This document shows, piece after piece, positions 1 through 7,228 of a DNA stretch of 64,000 bases (the first letter of the stretch is position 1; the number at the start of each line of letters is the position of its first letter). The DNA is from Rhodobacteraceae bacterium S2214 (lineage in GTDB: Bacteria; Pseudomonadota; Alphaproteobacteria; Rhodobacterales; Rhodobacteraceae), in assembly GCA_025141675.1 (NCBI GenBank), contig CP081161.1, forward strand, positions 2,268,001 to 2,332,000, written 5' to 3'. Under the pieces are notes generated by a model, which was not told the origin of the DNA, did not search any database, and saw only the letters and a list, made by a program, of their open reading frames with translations. A program made the translations under genes and the position numbers.

Positions 1-401
1 GTTTGCCAGTGGGTAAAACCGCATTTTATGAGCACCCGATGAGATGCCGGATTGTCGATCCATGTTGTGGCCGTCAAAACATCTGCATCATTGGTATCAA
101 AGAAATGCGCCGTGGCGTGGCGCGTTGCTTGCGTCGCAATCCCACGTCCGTGAACTGATCGCGGCAGAGTATAGCCAATGTTTGCACCGGTTACGCCGAT
201 CCGACCGGCCCATTCACCACTGTGCTTGATCGTCCAACAAAAGCCGTCCCCCTCAAAAGGTTTGCAGTATTTCGCAACCTGATCAGGGTCCATCGGCCAA
301 GCCCATCCTCCCAGCTGCCGCACGACGCGCCAGTCCGAAGCAAGCGCGGTCAGATCAGCATGATCATCAGCACACATCTCGTGATAAGTCAGGTCAAGCA
401 T
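1..401 (-). CDS. GNAT family N-acetyltransferase, C-terminus cut off by window edge
   Basis: The reverse strand is open from an ATG at 401 to the first base of the window, so this gene is partial at its 3' end. About 133 residues are visible. They carry the GNAT signature around the acetyl-CoA loop (IGYTLPRSVHGRGIATQA) followed by the family's DNPAS-x-RVL-x-K-x-GF motif, which places it in the RimJ/RimL-like group that acetylates protein N-termini or small amines. Its start overlaps the stop of the next GNAT gene upstream by 8 bases, so it is the third cistron of a three-GNAT operon. The substrate cannot be read from the sequence. Confidence 0.8.
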   Translation of the reverse strand, partial: MLDLTYHEMCADDHADLTALASDWRVVRQLGGWAWPMDPDQVAKYCKPFEGDGFCWTIKHSGEWAGRIGVTGANIGYTLPRSVHGRGIATQATRHATAHFFDTNDADVLTATTWIDNPASHRVLIKCGFTHWQ

Positions 402-936
402 TATGGAGGCTTTCCCAACGAGTACGAGTCAGCACCATGCCTTGCGATTGCACGTCTGCGCCTGTCGCCGCACAATGTGATGTACCAATAACCGTCGGCA
501 AAAAGCCGAGCTTTCCCAGCACGTTGGCTGACCCGACGTTGCCGAGGAAGTAATTACTGGTGATCTCAACATCGTCGGTTGTGGCGAAATGGTGCGCACA
601 GGCCGCCATCGCCGCCTCTGTCGCATAGCCCTGCCCCCAGTGGTCTTGGCCCAGCCAATACCCGTGGGCATCACCGCCGCCGACGTTTCCGATCAACGTA
701 TCATCTTCGAAAATCGACCACGACGCGGCGCGACCAGCAAGGTTTTCTTCGATGAACCAGGTCGCGTCCTCTTTAGTATAAGGATGCGGAACAACCGAAA
801 GCCAACGCGTCACGTCAAGATTATTCAACTGCGGAACAATCGCATCGACATCAGACAGCGCCATCGGACGCAGTTCAAGCCGCGCGGTTTTGATCACCGG
901 TACGGGGGTCACCCCATTTTGAGCATATACGTCCAT
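394..936 (-). CDS. GNAT family N-acetyltransferase (RimJ/RimL type)
   Basis: This 180-residue protein has the RimJ/RimL layout: an opening TARLELRP strand near residue 18, an IGNVGGG strand, and the acetyl-CoA binding loop GQDHWGQGYATEAA in the middle, ending with an SANVLGKLGF motif. The family transfers acetyl groups from acetyl-CoA to N-terminal amines of ribosomal proteins or to small molecules. It is the second of three consecutive GNAT genes on this strand. Its GTG/ATG-region start lies inside the end of the upstream GNAT gene (28-base overlap) and its stop overlaps the next start, which indicates translational coupling. The three proteins are clearly diverged from each other, so this is an old duplication rather than a recent one. 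Confidence 0.85.
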   Translation of the reverse strand: MDVYAQNGVTPVPVIKTARLELRPMALSDVDAIVPQLNNLDVTRWLSVVPHPYTKEDATWFIEENLAGRAASWSIFEDDTLIGNVGGGDAHGYWLGQDHWGQGYATEAAMAACAHHFATTDDVEITSNYFLGNVGSANVLGKLGFLPTVIGTSHCAATGADVQSQGMVLTRTRWESLHNA

Positions 937-1472
937 GTTGGCACCGTAGCCTTGCGGGCAACGGAATAGGCTTCCGCATCGCCCAGATAGTCGAACCCGT
1001 TGTTTGTCAGCACACGTGCCGAACTTGGGTTGTCTTGAAACGCTTCAGCAAAAATTTGCTTTGCGTTGTGCGGATTTGCGGCCAGCAATGTCCGGACAGC
1101 TTCGGTCGCGAGACCCGTGTTCCAGAACGCAGGCGCGATCCAATAGAAAATCTCGGATTGATCACGGTCCATCCGGTTGAGGCTGATCAGCCCCAATGCT
1201 TCGGCATTCCCGCCATCAGTGCCGTCCAAAATCCAGATATCTTCAAGCCGGTCGTCGGCGCTGGCGCGATCAATCATCGCTTCGACAGTCCCCGGAGGCA
1301 GAGGATGCGGCATGGCACGGGTACCGCGCGCAATACGTTCGTCACCTGCATACATTGCGACAAGACCCACATCAGCACGCCGCAATGGGCGCAACACAAA
1401 GCGGTCCGCCGCAATTGTGATCTGGTCGTTTGTCGCCGCTTTATCCGGCGTTGCGATTGTATTGTGCATCAT
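909..1472 (-). CDS. GNAT family N-acetyltransferase, first of three
   Basis: A 187-residue GNAT protein: FVLRPLRRADVG at the N-terminus, a central IFYWIAPAFWNTGLATEA acetyl-CoA loop, then NPSSARVLTNNGF typical of the fold. The consensus R/Q-x-x-G-x-G/A is relaxed here to FWNTGLA, as in several RimJ-like relatives. It is the promoter-proximal gene of the three-GNAT operon; about 150 bases separate it from the rpmA terminator upstream, where its promoter should lie. The substrate is unknown; a role in ribosomal protein acetylation is possible given the adjacent L27/L21 genes, but that is only positional inference. Confidence 0.85.
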   Translation of the reverse strand: MMHNTIATPDKAATNDQITIAADRFVLRPLRRADVGLVAMYAGDERIARGTRAMPHPLPPGTVEAMIDRASADDRLEDIWILDGTDGGNAEALGLISLNRMDRDQSEIFYWIAPAFWNTGLATEAVRTLLAANPHNAKQIFAEAFQDNPSSARVLTNNGFDYLGDAEAYSVARKATVPTWTYMLKMG

Positions 1473-1568
1473 GGCTTTCCCTCCTCGAAAAACCGGTGCC
1501 TCCCAAACTGGGCCTCACGTCAGAACTGTCGTCTACTTTCATATCGTGTCGATAGTATGAAAAAGTAA

Positions 1569-1594
1569 GGGGGACCGGTGTTCACCGATCCCCC
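1569..1594 (-). terminator. Terminator downstream of rpmA
   Basis: A G5/C5-closed hairpin with one mismatch (stem GGGGGACCGGTG against CACCGATCCCCC) lies 28 bases past the rpmA stop. Read on the reverse strand it is followed by a T-rich run, as expected for rho-independent termination of rplU-rpmA. Confidence 0.6.
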
Positions 1595-1621
1595 CAAATG
1601 CGTTACCTTGGAAACTTCGGT

Positions 1622-1891
1622 TTACTCAGCGGCCTCCGCCACTGGGAGAACTGAAATAAAGGTACGGCCCTTAAGGCCTTTGTGGAATTGTACGTTGCCT
1701 TCGATGGTTGCGAAGATCGTGTGATCTTTGCCCATGCCAACGCCCATACCTGGCCACATCTTTGTGCCACGCTGACGCATGATGATGTTGCCTGGGATCA
1801 CGACTTCGCCGCCGTACTTTTTCACGCCAAGACGGCGACCAGCTGAGTCGCGACCGTTACGGGATGAACCGCCTGCTTTTTTATGTGCCAT
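1622..1891 (-). CDS. rpmA: 50S ribosomal protein L27
   Basis: 89 residues, the usual L27 length, with the near-invariant N-terminus [16 protein letters not shown], then GVKKYGG and the QRGTKMWPG block. L27 sits at the peptidyl transferase centre and its N-terminal tail contacts tRNA. It follows rplU on the same strand with a 12-base gap, the conserved rplU-rpmA order. The N-terminus starts directly at MAHKK without the cleavable extension seen in Firmicutes. Confidence 0.97.
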   Translation of the reverse strand: MAHKKAGGSSRNGRDSAGRRLGVKKYGGEVVIPGNIIMRQRGTKMWPGMGVGMGKDHTIFATIEGNVQFHKGLKGRTFISVLPVAEAAE

Positions 1892-1903
1892 TGGTGTCTC
1901 TCC

Positions 1904-2695
1904 TTACGCTTCTTTAGCGAATTCTGCGGCTTGTTTCAGCCACTCGTCACGCTCAATGCGGCCTTTGAATGACAATTGGTCATCCATATACGCAATTTCG
2001 TCTGCTGTCCAAGCTGCAACTTGATCGAAGTGGAAGATGCCGTTTGAATGCAGCTTCTTTTCGAGTGCTGGACCGACGCCTGAAATACGCTTCAGATCGT
2101 CAGGCTGACCGCCACGTGCTTCTTTCAGCAGGTTAGCAGGCTTTGTACCAGCGTTTGCAACTTCAGCTTCAGCCTGTGGGGCGTCTGCTTTTGCAGCTTT
2201 CTTTGGTGCAGCTTTTGCTGGTGCGCTATCGGCTTTCTTCGCCGCAGGCTTCGCAGCCTTTGGAGTAGAAGCGCGTTTCGCAGCAGCTTCGGCTTTCTTG
2301 GATGTTGGTGCGCCGTTACCTGCAGCGATTGCTTCAGATACAACTTTACCAGCACCGGATACGGCAGCTTTTACGCCGGACTTGCCAGCGCCTGCTTCAA
2401 GAATATCGCCGATGCGAACAACTGTGAGCTGCTGACGGTGACCCTTCTTACGTGCAGAAGAGTGCTTACGACGGCGCTTAACGAAGTTAATCGTCTTAGG
2501 GCCTTTGATTTGGTCAACAACTTCGGCCTGAACACCAGCGTCTTCCACAAGTGGAGCGCCAACAGTGTTACCAACCATGAGAATCTCGTTGAATTGGATC
2601 TGGTCGCCAGCGGCGGCATCCAATTTTTCGACACGCAGTACGTCGCCTGATGCAACTTTGTACTGTTTGCCACCGGTCTTAAGAACCGCAAACAT
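1904..2695 (-). CDS. rplU: 50S ribosomal protein L21 with long C-terminal extension
   Basis: Residues 1-103 are a canonical L21 (MFAVLKTGGKQYKV start, KRRRKHSSARKKGHRQ rRNA-binding block). Bacterial L21 is normally about 100 residues; this one has 263. Residues about 105-190 are a low-complexity Ala/Lys/Pro linker resembling a histone-H1 tail. Residues about 195-263 form a small domain with ISGVGPALEKKLHSNGI, a helix-hairpin-helix-like motif, found in Rhodobacterales L21 proteins and in NADH dehydrogenase-associated proteins. The extension is in frame with no stop or frameshift, so it is a real fusion. It may give extra RNA or protein contacts on the 50S surface; no function is established from sequence. 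Confidence 0.95.
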   Translation of the reverse strand: MFAVLKTGGKQYKVASGDVLRVEKLDAAAGDQIQFNEILMVGNTVGAPLVEDAGVQAEVVDQIKGPKTINFVKRRRKHSSARKKGHRQQLTVVRIGDILEAGAGKSGVKAAVSGAGKVVSEAIAAGNGAPTSKKAEAAAKRASTPKAAKPAAKKADSAPAKAAPKKAAKADAPQAEAEVANAGTKPANLLKEARGGQPDDLKRISGVGPALEKKLHSNGIFHFDQVAAWTADEIAYMDDQLSFKGRIERDEWLKQAAEFAKEA

Positions 2696-2872
2696 AGTGT
2701 ATTCCTTTGTCTTTCGCGTCTCTGAGGCCCCCGATTGAACGAGTGTTTGGTACCTGTGGACTGCGTGCCTGTAAGGGCAGTTTTTCGCTTTACCCTCACC
2801 AAGTGCCTTGATGAGATGGCGGCTTATGTGCGCAGATGTATTTTAAGTCAAGCCCAGAAAGAGGCCAAAACC

Positions 2873-3220
2873 ATGCGCAGCACACTTATTTCACTGATAT
2901 TTCTCGCCGCCTGCAGTAGCGAAGCCAATCACCTTGGCAATCCATTACTGTGGCCCGTCAACGCCCTGACGTCCGCGACTGAAAACGCAATCTACAACGA
3001 ACGGCGGGGACGCGTCGAAATCGCGGTGAAATCCAACTTTGACCAGATCATCCCCGAAATCATGGCAGGCGGCGGTCCAGCGATCAGCACCGCGATGGAA
3101 GAAGCAGGCATTCCCCTGCAGGATCGCCCTGCCCGTTTGGTCCAGTTACGCGGTGACATCGGGATATACGACGACAACCCCGGCGCTTTGGTCACTGCGC
3201 TGATGGTTTATAGTTCCTAG
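2873..3220 (+). CDS. Small putative lipoprotein, unknown function
   Basis: 115 residues starting MRSTLISLIFLAACSSEANH: a short hydrophobic signal with a lipobox (LAAC, Cys at residue 14) typical of signal peptidase II substrates, so probably a membrane-anchored lipoprotein. The ATG at 2873 is preferred over upstream in-frame ATGs because it has an AGAAAGAGG ribosome-binding site and begins the signal peptide. No catalytic motif was recognised. It is divergent from rplU and its stop overlaps the stop of the convergent gene at 3217 by 4 bases. Confidence 0.65.
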   Translation: MRSTLISLIFLAACSSEANHLGNPLLWPVNALTSATENAIYNERRGRVEIAVKSNFDQIIPEIMAGGGPAISTAMEEAGIPLQDRPARLVQLRGDIGIYDDNPGALVTALMVYSS

Positions 3221-3705
3221 TCGCAGCGGGTCCATCCGCCTTTTGCGCCGCGATCCAGACACCACCCTGCTTGTGTCTTCGCATCATATAGGTGGTTGCC
3301 GAAGTCGAAAGAGACGGAGGACGGAATGCAGTCGAGCGCTGCAATCTCTTCTCCGGCTTTGCGCACTGTTATGCCGCCGTATTTCTGCGGATTGTCCTGA
3401 CGTTCCGCACCCATCACAACCACGTATTCGTAGTCGCCGTTATAGAATGTGATCGTTTCCCAAATCGTGTTCCCAACGCCCGGCCAAGGTTGATAGTCGA
3501 CATCTGCTGCTGGTGTGGTCAGCACGAGATCAGACATTTCATTGAGATTGCCATATGCATAGGTCACATCCGCGCCGTCCAATCGGACCGACACCATCTT
3601 TGAACTGTTTTCCATGGCGCAGAACATCAATTCGGTCGTGTCTGCATGGCTCATGTTTGCGGTCGCGAAAACCACGCTAGCGGCCAAGGCGCTTGGGCGC
3701 ATCAT
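3217..3705 (-). CDS. Secreted protein of unknown function
   Basis: 162 residues with an N-terminal signal (SALAASVVFATANMSHA, predicted cleavage after SHA). The mature part has four cysteines (CAMENSSK, DCIPSS, GWCLDRG, TRCD) that probably pair into disulfides in the periplasm. No family was recognised. Its start overlaps the stop of the upstream DUF2059 gene by 4 bases, so the two are co-transcribed. Confidence 0.6.
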   Translation of the reverse strand: MMRPSALAASVVFATANMSHADTTELMFCAMENSSKMVSVRLDGADVTYAYGNLNEMSDLVLTTPAADVDYQPWPGVGNTIWETITFYNGDYEYVVVMGAERQDNPQKYGGITVRKAGEEIAALDCIPSSVSFDFGNHLYDAKTQAGWCLDRGAKGGWTRCD

Positions 3706-4532
3706 AGATCCTGCCCCGCCATGTATTGTGATGAAGCAAGACCAAGCGCACGGCTGATCCCTTCGAACATTTCATCAAAGGCCACAAACAAAGCTGTGTT
3801 CAACGCCTGCCCGTCTTCGGTTTCGGAAAAGTCGATATAGGCCTGCAGTTCGGCGTCGCTGAGCGGTTGGTAAGCCATTAGCAAGTAGGAATAGACCCAT
3901 TCGTACGTGTTCTTGCGGATTTCGGTTTCTTGGTTCCAAACGTCCGTCAGAATTTGTTCTTCTGTCAGATCTTGGCCAAAGGCCCCGCCATCCAACAGGC
4001 CCAAATAGAATGCGTAGTTTGCGTTCAGTGCCCCAACGACATTGGTTTCCACCAAATCATTTGTCTCTACGAATTCCTCGACCAACGAAAACCGTGGTGT
4101 TTCATCGGCAATTGCAATGGCCGCCGCTTCTTTGCTGGCCTCTTCGATGTCTTCGTCCATCAACGCACGGCGCGCCGCGACTTCTAAACCGACGACAGTC
4201 TGGCCAACGTCACCTTCGAAAAATGCGATCAGACTGTCGATGTCCACATCACCCAAGGCTGCACCGAACTGCATTTCCAGCCCATCGCGCATGGTGTCGT
4301 AGTCGTAAATCTGAGATACCGTTTCAGGCCAATCCGAAGACGTCCGATCCGGAAACAGGTCTTCAGCGATCTGTTCCCCGTATTCCAATCCTTCTTCGCG
4401 CATAATGGACACGATGGCATCAAGGTCCATGGCCGCAAACAGGTTCGCCACATCTTCTTTGGCCACATTGGCAAAACTTATGGCAGGTGTCAGCGCGAGG
4501 GCTGCGGCGAAGGTCAGGCGGGTCAACATCAA
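3702..4532 (-). CDS. DUF2059-type secreted protein
   Basis: 276 residues with a clear Sec signal (LTFAAALALTPAISFA) and an all-helical acidic mature region. The C-terminal part (YSYLLMAYQPLSDAELQAYI then a GQALNTALFVAFDEMF helix) matches the pattern of DUF2059 proteins, periplasmic helical proteins of unknown role. It heads a two-gene operon with the overlapping small secreted gene downstream, and is divergent from the LysR gene with 180 bases between the two starts. Confidence 0.65.
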   Translation of the reverse strand: MMLTRLTFAAALALTPAISFANVAKEDVANLFAAMDLDAIVSIMREEGLEYGEQIAEDLFPDRTSSDWPETVSQIYDYDTMRDGLEMQFGAALGDVDIDSLIAFFEGDVGQTVVGLEVAARRALMDEDIEEASKEAAAIAIADETPRFSLVEEFVETNDLVETNVVGALNANYAFYLGLLDGGAFGQDLTEEQILTDVWNQETEIRKNTYEWVYSYLLMAYQPLSDAELQAYIDFSETEDGQALNTALFVAFDEMFEGISRALGLASSQYMAGQDL

Positions 4533-4712
4533 GTAATCCTTTTAGCGATCTTTTGTTAAGATATGGCGGGCCTTGCGTTTTTCCAAGCGCAATACCCTTC
4601 AACTTGCAGCAATACGCTGACACCCCCCAATGCGCGGTGGCTTTGCGTGACTTGGAATTCGCCGATTGCTTGCGTATCGTTCAGCTATGACCACAGGTAT
4701 CAAGCATATCCC

Positions 4713-5591
4713 ATGACAATCCGCCTTTTGCGCACGCTGGTGGCCGTGGCCGATACCCGCACATTTTCCGCAGCTGCCGTTGAGGTTCGCGTCACACACG
4801 CAGCTGTCAGCCAACAAATGCAAACGCTTGAGGCTAACCTTGGGTTGGCCCTGTTTAATCGGGACACACGCACCCCTGAGCTGACCCCAATCGGACATGA
4901 CGTCGTCCGCAAGGCGCGTCAGTTGATCGCGGATTACGACAACCTTGCGCCGTCGGTACTGGGGGACGATGGATTAAGCGGCGTCGTCACCTTGGGTGCT
5001 TTACGGACTACTTTGACCGGCCTGACACCACACGCAATGGCACGGTTGAAGGACAGGTTTCCCGCGCTTGGCATCCATATTCGACCGGGCCTGACCGAAA
5101 CCCTGCTCGCCGATATCTCGCGCGGGTCCGTCGATGCCGCGATTGTCACCCGTCCCCATTTGCTGCCCGCCGACATCGCCTTCAAGGACCTCGCGCGCGA
5201 ACCCCTGCAACTGATTGCCCACGCCCAAGACCCGCTGGATGATCCGATCGCGTTGCTGCACAGCCGACCGTTCATTCGGTTCAACCGTCGCGCTGTGCTC
5301 GGGACATTGATTGAAAACTGGCTGGTCGCAAACAAAGTGCGTGTGACGGAAGCGATGGAACTTGATAGTCCCGAAGCGATCACAAGCATGGTGCAAGCGA
5401 ACCTCGGTGTGTCCATCGTGCCTGACCTTGTCGTAAAGCCGCTTGAACAAGTTGCGGTGAAACGGGTCGCACTGGGAACCGATGCGCCTACCCGATTGCT
5501 GGGACTGGCGTACCGCAAGGATCACATCAAAACCCGCTTGCTGGACGAAGTCTTTGCCGCATTGTCAGATGTGATCGCAGAAGCGTCCTAG
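4713..5591 (+). CDS. LysR family transcriptional regulator
   Basis: 292 residues. N-terminal winged helix-turn-helix (residues 1-60: LRTLVAVADTRTFSAAAVEV, then VSQQMQTLEANLGLALFNRD), followed by a periplasmic-binding-protein-like effector domain. The ATG at 4713 gives the standard LysR N-terminus; longer in-frame starts only add non-homologous sequence. It converges on the fumarase beta gene and the two stops share a CTAG palindrome (4-base overlap). It is the nearest regulator to the fumarate-reductase/fumarase operon and may control it, but it is not divergent from that operon's promoter, so the link is an inference. Confidence 0.88.
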   Translation: MTIRLLRTLVAVADTRTFSAAAVEVRVTHAAVSQQMQTLEANLGLALFNRDTRTPELTPIGHDVVRKARQLIADYDNLAPSVLGDDGLSGVVTLGALRTTLTGLTPHAMARLKDRFPALGIHIRPGLTETLLADISRGSVDAAIVTRPHLLPADIAFKDLAREPLQLIAHAQDPLDDPIALLHSRPFIRFNRRAVLGTLIENWLVANKVRVTEAMELDSPEAITSMVQANLGVSIVPDLVVKPLEQVAVKRVALGTDAPTRLLGLAYRKDHIKTRLLDEVFAALSDVIAEAS

Positions 5592-6253
5592 ATCACTTCG
5601 TCAGACCTATCGTCGGTTTCGCCGTAGCGTTTGAGAACTGCTGGTTTTGTGCCTTCGTACACATGCGCAATATTGGCCGCGATTTTTGCGTTTTCGCGTT
5701 CGAACAGGCAGTCGCCGTTCATATCAGAGGCCACGATGAACGGTCCCATCCGATTACATTTCAGGACCCACATTGCTTGCGCGATCCCAAGTTCTTCGTT
5801 CCAGTGCACAGCTTCGACGCTTTCGACGCCACGCCCCAGGAGCGCGCCTGTCCCATATCCAACCGTAGATAAATAGACCGCGCCATTAGGGACGAAATAG
5901 TCCTTGTAGTCTTTTGACGTCATACCGCCTTTGCCCACGATCAATTTCGCGCCAGTTTTGGCCATCCATTCGGGCAACCATTTGGCAAAGCGAAACGATG
6001 CGGTAGCGGTCACCGCGCCCATGTCAAAGCTACCGTCTGGATTGATGCGCGCGGCAGGCGAACAGTGGAAATTCGCGGCAGACTGGCTTGGCAATTCCAT
6101 CGGAATGTTCGCTTTGTCTTCGAGCGCGCGCATGTAAACGCCTTCGCGGGCTGTATACATGAGGCCATCAAGATAGACGATGTCGCCAAGCCGCAGGTCA
6201 GCGATGGCTTCAGGTGTCGGGGTCGTAGACAGACGGACTTCACGAATGGTCAT
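5588..6253 (-). CDS. Class I fumarase / tartrate dehydratase-type hydro-lyase, beta subunit
   Basis: 221 residues matching the small (beta) subunit of two-subunit class I Fe-S hydro-lyases: LRLGDIVYLDGLMYTAREG near the N-terminus, the GPAA/SPAARINPDG-like block, and VGKGGMTSKDY in the middle. This subunit forms the swivelling domain that closes over the Fe-S cluster in the alpha subunit. The ATG at 6253 overlaps the alpha stop by ATGA, so an upstream in-frame start at 6316 is rejected. Family members act on fumarate/malate, L-tartrate or mesaconate-type substrates; the sequence alone does not decide. Last gene of the six-gene operon. Confidence 0.88.
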   Translation of the reverse strand: MTIREVRLSTTPTPEAIADLRLGDIVYLDGLMYTAREGVYMRALEDKANIPMELPSQSAANFHCSPAARINPDGSFDMGAVTATASFRFAKWLPEWMAKTGAKLIVGKGGMTSKDYKDYFVPNGAVYLSTVGYGTGALLGRGVESVEAVHWNEELGIAQAMWVLKCNRMGPFIVASDMNGDCLFERENAKIAANIAHVYEGTKPAVLKRYGETDDRSDEVI

Positions 6254-7206
6254 TCGGCAGCCTCCTGTACTGGGGCCCAATCGACGGTTTCGCGCCTTTG
6301 GTAGGGTGTAAACCAATCGGGGTCCGTGCGATGTTCAACACACCCGTCACGGAATATCCGCGCCACGGCTCTACGCGATGACAAACAAAACGCATGCACC
6401 GACATCGGCATCCCCCCTGTATGGCAGTAGCCCACCTCGATGTTGCAATCGATGACCATGTTCTTACCGACAAAGCCCATGGCCCCCATACCAATGGAAT
6501 TCCCAAGGTCTTTGAATTCATCTTCCATCTTTGCAATCTCGGGATCGCTATTGCGTGACCCGACAATCCGCAATGTCGATGCCCGTTTGCCAAGCGTCAT
6601 GCAGGTGTCTTTTGATCCGCCAAGCCCGATACCGATGATCGCAGGCTGACAGGCCAATCCCCGTTTGCCGAAAGCCATCAGACTATCGAGGTAGAACCGT
6701 TTGATCCCCTGAATACCATCCGACGGAAACAACATCCGGTAATCGGATCCGAAAAGCCCGCCTTTGTGAACCGTGATCAGATCAATCCAATCACCATCAG
6801 GTTCAAACCCGTATTCAATTTCAGGCGCACCAATGCCGACGTTATTGTTATGATCCGTCCGCCAAAGTGGATGGACGCGGTTGGGACGCAGTGGAACCCC
6901 GTTGGTGGCGCTGGCGGTGGCACGACGCAACGCGCCTTCCAACGCAATCATGCCCCCTTCGACAGCCGCATCATTTCCCATCTTCACAAACCAACGCGGC
7001 ACGCCCGTATCACCACACATCGCGCGGCGATCTTCCTTCGCGGCTTCGTAGTTTTCGAGCATCGCTTTGAGGACAAATGACGATAGATCGCCATCCTCTG
7101 TGCGTGCGGCCTCTTGCAGACCGTCCAGATAATCCTGCGGGATTTCGATGGCCGCTTTGTCCATCAGCGTTTCGGCGGTGGATTGAATAAGCGAGATAGG
7201 AATCAT
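6250..7206 (-). CDS. Class I fumarase / tartrate dehydratase-type hydro-lyase, alpha subunit
   Basis: 318 residues with the class I hydratase alpha-subunit motifs: MCGDTGVPRWFVK (first cluster cysteine), GGSKDTCMTLGKRA (second) and IEVGYCHTGGMP (third). These three cysteines hold an oxygen-sensitive [4Fe-4S] cluster whose open iron binds the hydroxyacid. The ATG at 7206 begins MIPISLIQSTAETLMDKA, a normal start for the family. It lies 22 bases behind the flavoprotein gene and overlaps the beta gene by 4 bases. A class II fumarase (fumC) is encoded 31 kb away, so this enzyme is not the only fumarase. Confidence 0.9.
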   Translation of the reverse strand: MIPISLIQSTAETLMDKAAIEIPQDYLDGLQEAARTEDGDLSSFVLKAMLENYEAAKEDRRAMCGDTGVPRWFVKMGNDAAVEGGMIALEGALRRATASATNGVPLRPNRVHPLWRTDHNNNVGIGAPEIEYGFEPDGDWIDLITVHKGGLFGSDYRMLFPSDGIQGIKRFYLDSLMAFGKRGLACQPAIIGIGLGGSKDTCMTLGKRASTLRIVGSRNSDPEIAKMEDEFKDLGNSIGMGAMGFVGKNMVIDCNIEVGYCHTGGMPMSVHAFCLSSRRAVARIFRDGCVEHRTDPDWFTPYQRRETVDWAPVQEAAE

Positions 7207-7228
7207 CTGATATCCTTTGTTTTGCGGG

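Noticed and set aside
4934..5518. Long open reverse frame inside the LysR gene (194 codons)
   Set aside because: It is a codon-bias shadow of the lysR gene: rich in Ser/Arg, no ribosome-binding site and no domain, while the forward frame has a full LysR protein.
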